Positions 6,578-13,913 of a stretch of 25,180 nt of DNA are shown piece by piece. Origin of the DNA: Pseudomonadota bacterium (lineage in GTDB: Bacteria > Pseudomonadota > Alphaproteobacteria > Rs-D84); NCBI GenBank assembly GCA_009781955.1, contig WQUT01000034.1, positions 1 to 25,180 on the forward strand, read 5' to 3'. Under the pieces are notes generated by a model. It searched no databases. It worked only from the letters and a program-made list of their open reading frames with translations, and was not told the DNA's origin. Every line of letters starts with the position of its first letter. Positions within the stretch are counted from its first letter, which is position 1. A program made the translations under genes and the position numbers.

Positions 6578-8365
6578 ATGAGAGAGAAGAGTCCGACCCC
6601 AGGAATAAATCTTTTTCCGCGAACGCTCGCCGGATTCTATTGGGAACTGGCGCGGCGGTTCTGGCCGTTCATTTTCGGGCTGATCGCGCTGAGCGTCTTT
6701 TACGGCGTGCTGTCCAAGGTTTTGCCGGCGTTATCCGTCAAATGGCTGTCCGATGCGATAACGGGCGCCGCGCCCGGCGTTCCGCTGGTCCCCCAGGTCA
6801 TGCCGGTCGCGATCGCATTGGGCGCGATGTTCGTCGCGCTGTTTCTAGCCGATTGGATATCGTCGTTTGTGGATGGCCACTACGCGCCGCTGGTGCAGGC
6901 GAAGACCGGCGAGATTCTGTATGACCGTCTGTCAAAGCAATCGGTCGCATTCTTCAAGGACAATTCAGCCGGATATTTGGTAGAGCAGGGCAACACGGTC
7001 GTTTCCAATTTCAAAAAAATCTGCGTTGACCATATAGAAAAAATACTGGGTCTTTTGTTCGCGATCGCGATCAGCATGACGCTGATGTTCCAGGTTCATT
7101 GGAAAGTGGCCGCGCTGTTTTCCGTATGCGCGGGGCTGCGCCTGGTCCACTGCGGATTCCATGTGCGCGGCATGACCAGGGAATGGGTCGCGGCGTCGCG
7201 ATTGGGCGCCCAGGTCACGTCAAAATACGTTGACAGCATTTCCAACTTTATGAATATAAAGCTGTTCGCGCGCCGCGATGACGAGCGGATTTATCTGAAC
7301 AAAATCCGGCTGTCGCACGCGATCGCGCGCCAGCGCGCGAACCGGGCGGCGCGCATGTTCTGGCTGTTCCCATACGCGTATGAGAAGTTTTGCATGATCG
7401 CGCTGATATTCATGCTGGTGCAGCTATACGGCGCGGGCGCGATGAACCTGGGCGACATGGCGTTTTCGCTGATGGCGTTCGTCACAATGATGGGAATGAT
7501 CCGCAGCATAACATGGACGCTGCCGGATATTATAGACAGCGCGACCGCCGCGCACCAGGCGTATCGCGCGATTGCAAAGCCCATTAACATCTGCGACCCG
7601 CGCGGGGCCGCGCCGTTAAAGGCCGGCAAATGCGGGGTCAGTTTTGAAGATATTTCTTTCGGATACGGTAAAGAGCGTTTGTTCAGCGGTCTGACGCTGG
7701 ATGTAAAGCCGGGGGAAAAGGTCGGCATCGTCGGGCTGTCCGGCAGCGGAAAATCAACGATGCTGTATCTCCTTATGCGGCTGTATGACGTGAACGGCGG
7801 CGCGATAAAGATAGGCGGCCGGGATATACGCGAATGCTCGCTGGATTCATTGCGCGCGGCGGTATCGTTCGTGCCCCAGGATTGCACCCTGTTCAACCGG
7901 ACGCTGTCCGAAAACATTTCATACGGGGCAAAGTCGGCGAATCCGTCCCGCATAGTGGGCGCGGCGAAAAAGGCCAAGGCGCACGATTTCATCATGCGGA
8001 TGGACAACCGCTATGAAACCGTCGTGGGCGATCGGGGCGTGAAATTATCCGGCGGCCAGCGGCAAAGAATCGGCATCGCGCACGCGATATGCAAAGACGC
8101 GCCGATAATAGTTATGGACGAGGCGACCAGCGCGCTTGATTCCCAGACCGAGGCGGCGATTCAGAATTCATTGAAATTAATCTTGCGCGACAAAACCGCG
8201 CTGGTCGTGGCGCACCGGTTGTCCACTCTGCGCCAGATGGACCGGATAATCGTGTTGAACCGCGGCAAGATTATGGAATCCGGCACTCATGCCCAGCTGT
8301 TGCGGAACAAAGACGGAATATATTATAAACTATGGATGATACAATCGGACGGATTTATCGCCTGA
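6578..8365 (+). CDS. ABC exporter, fused membrane and ATPase domains
   Basis: Half-transporter of the type-IV exporter fold (MsbA/Atm1-like), 595 aa from ATG 6578; it works as a dimer in the inner membrane. The N-terminal membrane domain (about 25-325) has roughly six hydrophobic spans. The ATPase domain is complete: Walker A GLSGSGKST (386-394), Q-loop Gln434, signature LSGGQRQR (490-497), Walker B IIVMDE (510-515), D-loop and H-loop His546. The substrate is unknown. LPS/lipid export is conceivable with KDO genes nearby, but nothing proves it. No clear SD precedes 6578. A GATAAT at 6563-6568 would start transcription almost at the ATG, suggesting a leaderless message. A TTG at 6512 is less likely because it overlaps the hairpin. 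The stop lies 11 bases from convergent typA. Confidence 0.93.
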   Translation: MREKSPTPGINLFPRTLAGFYWELARRFWPFIFGLIALSVFYGVLSKVLPALSVKWLSDAITGAAPGVPLVPQVMPVAIALGAMFVALFLADWISSFVDGHYAPLVQAKTGEILYDRLSKQSVAFFKDNSAGYLVEQGNTVVSNFKKICVDHIEKILGLLFAIAISMTLMFQVHWKVAALFSVCAGLRLVHCGFHVRGMTREWVAASRLGAQVTSKYVDSISNFMNIKLFARRDDERIYLNKIRLSHAIARQRANRAARMFWLFPYAYEKFCMIALIFMLVQLYGAGAMNLGDMAFSLMAFVTMMGMIRSITWTLPDIIDSATAAHQAYRAIAKPINICDPRGAAPLKAGKCGVSFEDISFGYGKERLFSGLTLDVKPGEKVGIVGLSGSGKSTMLYLLMRLYDVNGGAIKIGGRDIRECSLDSLRAAVSFVPQDCTLFNRTLSENISYGAKSANPSRIVGAAKKAKAHDFIMRMDNRYETVVGDRGVKLSGGQRQRIGIAHAICKDAPIIVMDEATSALDSQTEAAIQNSLKLILRDKTALVVAHRLSTLRQMDRIIVLNRGKIMESGTHAQLLRNKDGIYYKLWMIQSDGFIA

Positions 8366-8376
8366 TTATTTCCGCA

Positions 8377-10278
8377 TTATTTCCGCGTCTTTTTGCGAAT
8401 AACAGAATCCAGTTCTTTTTTGCGCAGGCGGATTGTCTGGGGCGTGACCTCTACCAGTTCGTCGTCTTGAATGTATGACAGCGCTTCTTCCAGCGAAATC
8501 TTGCGCGGCGGGGCCAGGAACAGTTTTTCGTCCGCAAGAACGCTTCGGATATTGTTGACCTCTTTGCCCTTGATCGGATTTACTTCCAGATCGTTTTCCT
8601 TGCTGTGCTCGCCTATAATCATGCCGCTGTAAACCTGGGTCTGCGGCTCTATAAACAATGTTCCGCGCGGCTGCAGGTTAAAGAGGGCATAAGTCGCCGC
8701 AGCGCCGTTTTCCATGGATACCAGCACGCCCGGACGGTATTGGTCGGTGTCGCCGCGATAAGGGCCCCATGAAGCGAATATCCGGTTCATTATTCCGGTG
8801 CCGCGCGTGTCGGTCCTGAATTCCGAAAGATATCCGATTAAACCGCGGGACGGCGCGGAAAATGTTATGCGCGTTTTGCCGATGCCGGATGGTTTCATTT
8901 CCGCAATGGTCGCCTTGCGCTTGGTCATTTTTTCTATCACAACGCCGGTGTATTCGTCGTCAACGTCTATGACCACGTCTTCTATCGGTTCCAATTGCTC
9001 GCCGTTCGGGCCCGTCTGCATCACAACGCGGGGGCGGGATACGGACAATTCAAACCCTTCGCGCCGCATGGTTTCAATCAGTATGCCCAGCTGCAGCTCT
9101 CCGCGTCCGGACACCTCAAACGATTCATTGTTCGCGGATTGCGTGACTTTTAATGCGATGTTGGTTTCGGCCTCGCGGAATAACCGCTCGCCAATCATGC
9201 GGGATGTTAATTTCTTGCCGCCCGAACGCCCGGCCAAGGGCGAAGTGTTCACAAAGAATGTCATGGTCAGCGTCGGCGGATCAATCGGCAATGCCGGAAT
9301 CGGGGCGAAAACAGACGGATCGCATAATGTATCCGCCACGGTCGCCCGACTAAAACCCGCGACAACCACGATGTCGCCGGCGGACGCGCTTTCCAGCGAA
9401 ACCTTTTCAATCCCGCGGTGCTCTATGATTTTGGTAATCTTGGCGTTCTCCAAAAATTCGCCACGCATGTTAATCGCTTTCACCGCCTGGCCCACGCGAA
9501 CGGTGCCGGATTCTATGCGGCCGGTCAGGATGCGGCCCACGTACGGATCCGCCTCTAACGTTGTCGCCAACATGCGGAAAGGCGCGTCAACTTCGCAACG
9601 GGCACCTGTTACCCCCCCCATCGCCCCTTCGGGCGACACCCCCCCGTTGGGGGGGAAGCAATCCGGCGCGGGAACATGATCAATGATTAATTGGAACAGC
9701 GGCGTTAAATCTTTATGTTCGTCCCCCTTCGCCAAGGCTTCGGGGGACAAGTCGGTCAAATTGCGCACGGCCCAGCCATCGCGGCCCACGGCGTATACGT
9801 ATGGAAAGTCCAGCTGGGAATCCGTCGCGCCCAGTTTATCAAACAAATCAAAAGTTTCGCTTAACACCTCGTCCGGGCGCGCGTCGGTTCGGTCAATCTT
9901 ATTGATGGCCACGATGGGGCGCAGTCCCAGCTTTAACGCCTTGGACAACACGAATTTCGTCTGGGGCAGGGGGCCTTCGGCACTGTCCACCAGCAATATC
10001 ACGCCGTCAACCATACTCAAAATGCGTTCCACCTCGCCGCCAAAGTCCGCATGCCCGGGCGTGTCCACAATGTTTATTTTATATTCGTGCCATATGACCG
10101 ACGTAGGCTTTGCGCTGATTGTAATTCCGCGCTCGCGTTCCAGATCGCCGGAATCCATGACGCGCTCGGCCACGCGTTCGTTCTCTCTGAACGTGCCGGC
10201 CTGGCGCAGCATATTGTCCACCAGCGTCGTTTTGCCGTGATCAACGTGCGCGATGATTGCAATGTTTCGTATTTTCAT
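8377..10278 (-). CDS. typA: Ribosome-binding GTPase TypA/BipA with two in-frame insertions
   Basis: Translational GTPase of the EF-G family that binds the ribosome and aids 50S assembly and stress or cold growth. G motifs: AHVDHGKTT (10-18), the RGIT switch (50-53), DTPGH (72-76) and NKID (126-129). EF-G-like domains and the C-terminal TypA domain follow. At 633 aa it is about 25 residues longer than usual. The excess maps to residues 206-229 (DCFPPNGGVSPEG...), between HVPAP and DAPFRML, which are normally nearly adjacent. Residues 177-186 (LSPEALAKGD) form a second probable insertion. Both are encoded by palindromic DNA. The frame stays open, so the gene is probably functional. ATG 10278 has AAGG upstream, and a strong promoter lies about 50 bases further. 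Confidence 0.96.
   Translation of the reverse strand: MKIRNIAIIAHVDHGKTTLVDNMLRQAGTFRENERVAERVMDSGDLERERGITISAKPTSVIWHEYKINIVDTPGHADFGGEVERILSMVDGVILLVDSAEGPLPQTKFVLSKALKLGLRPIVAINKIDRTDARPDEVLSETFDLFDKLGATDSQLDFPYVYAVGRDGWAVRNLTDLSPEALAKGDEHKDLTPLFQLIIDHVPAPDCFPPNGGVSPEGAMGGVTGARCEVDAPFRMLATTLEADPYVGRILTGRIESGTVRVGQAVKAINMRGEFLENAKITKIIEHRGIEKVSLESASAGDIVVVAGFSRATVADTLCDPSVFAPIPALPIDPPTLTMTFFVNTSPLAGRSGGKKLTSRMIGERLFREAETNIALKVTQSANNESFEVSGRGELQLGILIETMRREGFELSVSRPRVVMQTGPNGEQLEPIEDVVIDVDDEYTGVVIEKMTKRKATIAEMKPSGIGKTRITFSAPSRGLIGYLSEFRTDTRGTGIMNRIFASWGPYRGDTDQYRPGVLVSMENGAAATYALFNLQPRGTLFIEPQTQVYSGMIIGEHSKENDLEVNPIKGKEVNNIRSVLADEKLFLAPPRKISLEEALSYIQDDELVEVTPQTIRLRKKELDSVIRKKTRK
9611..9656. 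repeat. Palindromic element inserted in frame in typA (206-229 region)
   Basis: Two adjacent hairpins: TCGCCC-CTTC-GGGCGA (9621-9636) and CCCCCCC-GTT-GGGGGGG (9639-9655), preceded by a run of eight C. On the coding strand it specifies PPNGGVSPEGAMGGVT, a Gly/Pro-rich stretch absent from TypA proteins I know. Confidence 0.8.
9721..9748. repeat. Second palindromic element inside typA
   Basis: GTCCCCC (9721-9727) pairs with GGGGGAC (9742-9748). The 14-base loop TTCGCCAAGGCTTC holds a smaller GCC-AA-GGC hairpin. It encodes LSPEALAKGD (residues 177-186) in a stretch that is shorter or different in other TypA proteins. Confidence 0.75.
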
Positions 10279-10299
10279 AATGTTACCTTACAAAATTTT

Positions 10300-10355
10300 C
10301 CCGCCCCATTTCGGGCGAATGGGCGGAATTATACCGCGCTTTGTTTAATTTTCAA
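10300..10355 (-). promoter_or_regulatory. typA promoter with leader hairpin
   Basis: On the minus strand, -35 TTGAAA (10355-10350), a 16-base spacer and a perfect -10 TATAAT (10333-10328) predict a start near 10321. An imperfect GC-rich hairpin (about 10300-10327, CCGCCC paired with GGGCGG) would form at the 5' end of the leader. It could also serve as a weak terminator for the upstream 215-aa gene. Confidence 0.65.
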
Positions 10356-10371
10356 GGAAATTCGCAGGGGT

Positions 10372-11019
10372 TTATTTTTGCTGGGCCCGGATAAAATAAT
10401 CATAGGCGGCTGCAGTATTTTTATTTCTTAGAACACACGACTCATACATTCTTTTAAGATCGGCAGGGGTGCAATTGACAATGGCCTCGGTCATAGCGAG
10501 ATGCAAATTCTGTGAATCTGTCCGCTGTTTGGTCCGCAAGGCGTAAAGGGTGGAAATAAAAGTCGGCGCGGCAGAATAGCTAAACATATTGTTCAGGCTG
10601 TCATTCAGCAATGGGACGCCGATTAACGATGTGCAAACACCGGCATGTTGTTCCACACAGGAAAAGAAATTTTGGACGTCATAGCGATTAATATGGATAG
10701 GTTCAAAAACTTTTCTAAACGGGTGGCCGGAGTTCTTTTGCATCAAAGAATTAAGCTTTGTATGCATTTTTTCCGCTGTAACAGGTTGGCCGGGATAGTT
10801 AGCGCCGAAAAACATATTGTATATGCAGAGCCAAATGTCATGATATATTTTGTAAAAATCGGCGGATGGGATCTTGGCCGGCAGCGTTATTTTTAAATTA
10901 TCCAAATCCTGTTCTTCTTTGCGCGTCAACCTAATATTATCGCAGGAATTTATAACGACAAGCGGGGTCGCCCTTATAAAGTCGGCAAAATCAAAAGGGT
11001 CATAGGTTTTATTTTGCAT
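10372..11019 (-). CDS. Hypothetical protein, 215 aa
   Basis: I do not recognise this protein. It has no signal peptide or membrane span, so it is probably cytosolic. Composition is mixed and largely helical-looking, with several Cys (in NSCDN, WLCIYN, FFSCVEQHAGVCTS, VNCTP, ESCVL) but no evident metal-binding spacing. The ATG at 11019 is preceded by AGGAT at seven bases. It lies between serS (behind a terminator) and typA (which has its own promoter), so it may be a stand-alone transcription unit. Codon use is less GC-rich than its neighbours, compatible with a lineage-specific or acquired gene. Confidence 0.7.
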   Translation of the reverse strand: MQNKTYDPFDFADFIRATPLVVINSCDNIRLTRKEEQDLDNLKITLPAKIPSADFYKIYHDIWLCIYNMFFGANYPGQPVTAEKMHTKLNSLMQKNSGHPFRKVFEPIHINRYDVQNFFSCVEQHAGVCTSLIGVPLLNDSLNNMFSYSAAPTFISTLYALRTKQRTDSQNLHLAMTEAIVNCTPADLKRMYESCVLRNKNTAAAYDYFIRAQQK

Positions 11020-11072
11020 AAATGCATCCTTATAATTTGCATCCTCTCTATGCGCCGAATATTACAATGAAA

Positions 11073-11096
11073 ATCCCGCGATTTCAAGCGCGGGAT
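11073..11096 (-). terminator. Intrinsic terminator after serS
   Basis: ATCCCGCG (11073-11080) and CGCGGGAT (11089-11096) form an 8-bp perfect stem with an 8-base loop. On the minus strand it is followed by TTTTCATTG, five bases after the serS stop region. On the plus strand AGTTTTTATTT follows, so it may work both ways. Confidence 0.7.
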
Positions 11097-11101
11097 AGTT
11101 T

Positions 11102-12388
11102 TTATTTCTTTACCCCAATAACCTTTCGTCCGCCCATCAAGGGCTGCAGCTTTTTCGGCACGTTCACGCTGCCGTCCGCGTTCTGGTGGTTTTCAATCAC
11201 GAACGCCAATGCGCGCGGCAGGGCGATCGCGGTATTGTTCAAGGTCGCGACGAATTTCACCTCGTTCGTGCCGTTTTCGCGATAGCGCGTGTTGGTGCGC
11301 CGCGCCTGGAACTCTCCGATTGCGGAACAGCTGCCGGCCTCGCCCCATCGGCTTTGCCCGGGCATCCAGACCTCTACATCGCATGTTTTAACCTTGTTAA
11401 ATCCCATATCGCCGGTGGACAGGTTGATGGTGCGGTTCGGCAATTCCAGGTCGGTCACAGCTTCGCGCAGGTTGTTCAAGATGAATTCGTACATCTCGTC
11501 CGATTCCGCCGGGCGGCAGAAAATATACTGTTCCAGCTTGTGAAACTCATGAATTCGGTACAGGCCGCGGGTGTCGCGGCCGGCCGCGCCCGCTTCTTTG
11601 CGAAAGCAATTTGACAAGCCGAAGTATTTGATGGGCAATGCGTTTTCCGGCAGAATTTCATTGCGGTGCAGCGAATTCATGACGATTTCAGATGTGCCGG
11701 CCAGCGCGCGGTCGGTGTCGGCCAGCATGAACACATCGTTATTCATGACAGAGAGGTCGGATCCGATAAAATGCCCCGCGTCAAAAATCGTCTGGGGCTT
11801 TGTCACCGCCGACACGCGCATGAAGGTAAATCCCTTGGCAATCAGTTTTTGCGTGACGTATGATTGGATGGCAAAGTCCAGCTCTGCCGCCTCGCCCATC
11901 AAATGATACACGCGGGATCCGCTGATTTCGGCCACCTTTTCATTCATCCACCAATTGTTTTGATCCAGAATTTCCCAATGCGGCCGCGGGGTGAAATCAA
12001 ACTTGCGGATCGCGCCCGATTCCGCCGTCACGACGTTGAATGTATCGTCAGGCCCAACCGGAGAATCCGGCGACGGGATATTCGGCACGCGGTGCAGCAG
12101 CTCGTTCAACGCGGCCTCTTTCTCGGCCAGTTCCGCGACATCCGCCGCGATTTCATTGCCAACCTCCTTGGAGGCCCCGATATATCCCATGCGCGCCTTG
12201 TTATCCGCGCCGGGGATTTTAGCGGTCAGTTTGTTTTTATACGCGGTCTTGGTCTGGGTTTCGGTTTTCAAGACGCGCACGCGTTTATCCAGTTTCAGTA
12301 TTTCGTCCACAGGATCGGGGAATCCCTTCACCCTGCATGCGTTTTTTACGACGTCGGGATTTTCGCGGATGAATTTTAAGTCTAGCAT
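11102..12388 (-). CDS. serS: Seryl-tRNA synthetase
   Basis: Class II aminoacyl-tRNA synthetase charging tRNA-Ser (and tRNA-Sec where present); 428 aa, normal length. The N-terminal coiled-coil arm that grips the tRNA long arm is residues about 28-105. The catalytic core has GTSE (231-234), motif 2 FRKEAGAAGRDTRGLYRIHE (262-281) with ATP-binding Arg, SCSAIGEFQARR (353-364), and motif 3 around TLNNTAIALPRALAFVIEN (382-400). The usual motif 3 reads NGSGLAVGR; here Pro precedes the conserved Arg, a divergent form. The ATG at 12388 has a weak AAGG about 12 bases upstream. It is transcribed from a promoter near 12480 across a palindromic leader. Confidence 0.97.
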   Translation of the reverse strand: MLDLKFIRENPDVVKNACRVKGFPDPVDEILKLDKRVRVLKTETQTKTAYKNKLTAKIPGADNKARMGYIGASKEVGNEIAADVAELAEKEAALNELLHRVPNIPSPDSPVGPDDTFNVVTAESGAIRKFDFTPRPHWEILDQNNWWMNEKVAEISGSRVYHLMGEAAELDFAIQSYVTQKLIAKGFTFMRVSAVTKPQTIFDAGHFIGSDLSVMNNDVFMLADTDRALAGTSEIVMNSLHRNEILPENALPIKYFGLSNCFRKEAGAAGRDTRGLYRIHEFHKLEQYIFCRPAESDEMYEFILNNLREAVTDLELPNRTINLSTGDMGFNKVKTCDVEVWMPGQSRWGEAGSCSAIGEFQARRTNTRYRENGTNEVKFVATLNNTAIALPRALAFVIENHQNADGSVNVPKKLQPLMGGRKVIGVKK

Positions 12389-12418
12389 TTTTAGAACCTT
12401 TGTTTTATTCCGACCTAT

Positions 12419-12448
12419 GTAGGGGCAAATAATTATTTGCCCCTACAC
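12419..12448. repeat. Perfect 30-nt palindrome in the serS leader
   Basis: The half-site TGTAGGGGCAAATAA is followed by its exact reverse complement. The first 27 bases are identical to those at 4681-4707. It has GTAG at the foot, as in REP elements recognised by RAYT proteins, and the RAYT gene lies about 190 bases away. It sits between the predicted serS transcription start and the ATG. Confidence 0.9.
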
Positions 12449-12476
12449 TGGTTTGGAACAGATATTAATTGTGATT

Positions 12477-12504
12477 ATTATATAACGTGCGAAACATTTC
12501 GCAA
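12477..12504 (-). promoter_or_regulatory. serS promoter with overlapping palindromic operator
   Basis: Minus strand: -35 TTGCGA (12504-12499), 16-base spacer, -10 TATAAT (12482-12477). A perfect palindrome TGCGAAA-CA-TTTCGCA (12488-12503) overlaps the -35 and the spacer, the position of a repressor operator. A second dyad, GGTTATA-T-TATAACC, lies further upstream at 12571-12585. No regulator can be named. Confidence 0.55.
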
Positions 12505-12570
12505 ATGAAATTATTCCCCCACAGGGGACGAGGAAAAGGACGAGAAAGACACAAAATAGTTTTTCATAAC

Positions 12571-12585
12571 GGTTATATTATAACC
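12571..12585. promoter_or_regulatory. AT-rich dyad GGTTATA-T-TATAACC
   Basis: Perfect 7-bp inverted repeat with a one-base centre, in the 250-base space between serS and RAYT. The rest of that space holds only the serS promoter, the 30-nt palindrome and AT-rich sequence without a gene. It could be a protein-binding site. Confidence 0.35.
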
Positions 12586-12637
12586 CGTCCAAATTCGGAA
12601 ATCAATAAAAATCCAACGCCTCGGCTTATTTTGAACC

Positions 12638-13249
12638 TTAATTTATATCAAATTGTTTGTTGAATTCTCCCAGCTGTTTTTGAAACAGTTTGTCGGCATC
12701 CCAAGTTTGCGGATTGCCGGCGATATACGATGCGATTTTTTCATAGTCGCCGCCATCCCGGATAATGTGCTCGTAATAATTCCGTTGCCAGATCGGCTTG
12801 CCGATGCGTTTTGATACTGACGATTTGTATCCGCGAATGATCGCCCCAATTGTGTCGGATGGCGACCGCAGGTTGGGCGTATGCGATACGCCCCTACATG
12901 GCGCGTTCCGAGGCGACATGTTCGCCCCATCACTCGGACCTTGTAGGGGCGTATCGCATACGCCCATGTCGGGCGCGCTGGGGCCGTTCTTTATAATAAT
13001 TCCGTGTATATGATTTGGCATGACTATAAATTCCAATAATTCTATTTCGGGACGAATATTTGCCGAATTAATCCATTCGTCGTGGGCAATCCTTCCCCAT
13101 TCGTTCAAAACCATTTTTCCGTCATGGATGCGGCCGAAAATACATTTTTTATCATGTGCGCAAATTGTTATGAAATACAGCCCCTGATGCGAATAGTCAT
13201 AATTTTTTAATCGGATTGACCGACGATGATGTGTTTGCGGGTCAAACAT
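12638..13249 (-). CDS. rayT: REP-associated tyrosine transposase (RAYT, Y1/HUH family)
   Basis: Single-strand DNA transposase-like enzyme of the IS200/IS605 Y1 superfamily that cuts and joins at REP hairpins; 203 aa. The N terminus RRSIRLKNYDYSHQGLYFIT is the standard opening. The HUH metal motif is PNHIHGI (His80, His82). The nucleophile Tyr is 158 or 159 in QRNYYEHIIR, followed by an intact C-terminal helix. Residues 95-125 (MGVCDTP...GVSHTP) are encoded by an inverted pair of REP-like hairpins and fall between the HUH motif and the catalytic helix. The frame is open, so the enzyme may remain active. It lies 35 bases downstream of pduO on the same strand. There are no flanking terminal repeats of an insertion sequence, as usual for domesticated RAYTs. 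Confidence 0.92.
   Translation of the reverse strand: MFDPQTHHRRSIRLKNYDYSHQGLYFITICAHDKKCIFGRIHDGKMVLNEWGRIAHDEWINSANIRPEIELLEFIVMPNHIHGIIIKNGPSAPDMGVCDTPLQGPSDGANMSPRNAPCRGVSHTPNLRSPSDTIGAIIRGYKSSVSKRIGKPIWQRNYYEHIIRDGGDYEKIASYIAGNPQTWDADKLFQKQLGEFNKQFDIN
12875..12965. repeat. Inverted pair of REP hairpins (BIME-like) inside the RAYT gene
   Basis: Two 24-nt copies in opposite orientation, 12875-12898 and 12942-12965, are exact reverse complements. Each has the head TGTAG and then the hairpin GGGCGTAT-CGC-ATACGCCC. The GTAG foot followed by an imperfect or perfect hairpin is the known RAYT substrate design. The 43 bases between them encode part of the RAYT insertion. Confidence 0.9.
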
Positions 13250-13284
13250 TTTATGCTAAATTCCTGACGGGCGCATTAGAATCA

Positions 13285-13821
13285 TCACGCAATCGCCACC
13301 AGCGGCAGCTGGGTCGCCAGCTCGTCGCGGAACAGGGTCGGCTGTTCCTCTATCCTCTCAAACGTTTTAACGAACAAATAATCGGACAGGCGGTTGAAAT
13401 ACTGCATGATAGGCAGCAGGTTCATATAGCGTTCCGCCTCGGCCTTTTGACGCTCTGTTTCCGCAAATTCAACCACGCGGCGTTCCACGCGGCGGCATAC
13501 GGCGCGCGCCAGCGACACGGGCCCCCGCGGGTTCAGGAAGAAAGTCGGGATGGAATTATTGTGCGTCATAATATATTCTTCCAAACTTTCCACCTGGCGT
13601 TTCAGGCGCCACTCGTCAATCGTGCGGTAATACAGGTATCCCATCAGCTCCGAAAGAAAGGTTTGTATAGAATCAAATTTGTCGTCGGAAAGGCCGAGAA
13701 CACAGTTCAGCTCGTCAATCTCGCCCATAATTTCTATGACGGGATGCGCCTTTGACGCTATCCTATCCGGATTCAGCTGGGTTATTCCGCTGTCGCCTGT
13801 TCTGGTTGTAATCTGCGCCAT
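13285..13821 (-). CDS. pduO: PduO-type ATP:cob(I)alamin adenosyltransferase
   Basis: Transfers the adenosyl group of ATP to cob(I)alamin, giving adenosylcobalamin, the cofactor of the reductase encoded upstream. It is 178 aa. ATP-binding TRTGDSGIT is at 6-14, GEIDELN at 33-39, SLARAVCRRVERR at 103-115 and YFNRLSDYLF at 141-150, all in family order. Start ATG 13821 has AAGGA nine bases upstream. A longer open frame reaches 14076, but it would overlap dut and encode the intergenic repeat, so it is rejected. Gene order nrdJ - dut - pduO on one strand makes a functional operon likely. Some MMAB-type homologues serve methylmalonyl-CoA mutase, but no mutase is visible here. Confidence 0.93.
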   Translation of the reverse strand: MAQITTRTGDSGITQLNPDRIASKAHPVIEIMGEIDELNCVLGLSDDKFDSIQTFLSELMGYLYYRTIDEWRLKRQVESLEEYIMTHNNSIPTFFLNPRGPVSLARAVCRRVERRVVEFAETERQKAEAERYMNLLPIMQYFNRLSDYLFVKTFERIEEQPTLFRDELATQLPLVAIA

Positions 13822-13833
13822 AACAAAAATCCT

Positions 13834-13912
13834 TTGGTCCTTAGTCGTTAGTCGTTGGTCGTTGGTCCGTAGGAGATTTATTCTAGCGACCAGCGACCAA
13901 TGACCAACGACG
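13834..13912. repeat. Word-repeat inverted element between dut and pduO
   Basis: The left arm (13834-13868) is built of GTCGTTGGTC / GTCGTTAGTC words in tandem. The right arm (13885-13912) holds the complement, GACCAATGACCAACGAC. Together they fold into a long imperfect hairpin that fills almost the whole 92-base spacer. Confidence 0.75.
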
Positions 13913-13913
13913 T

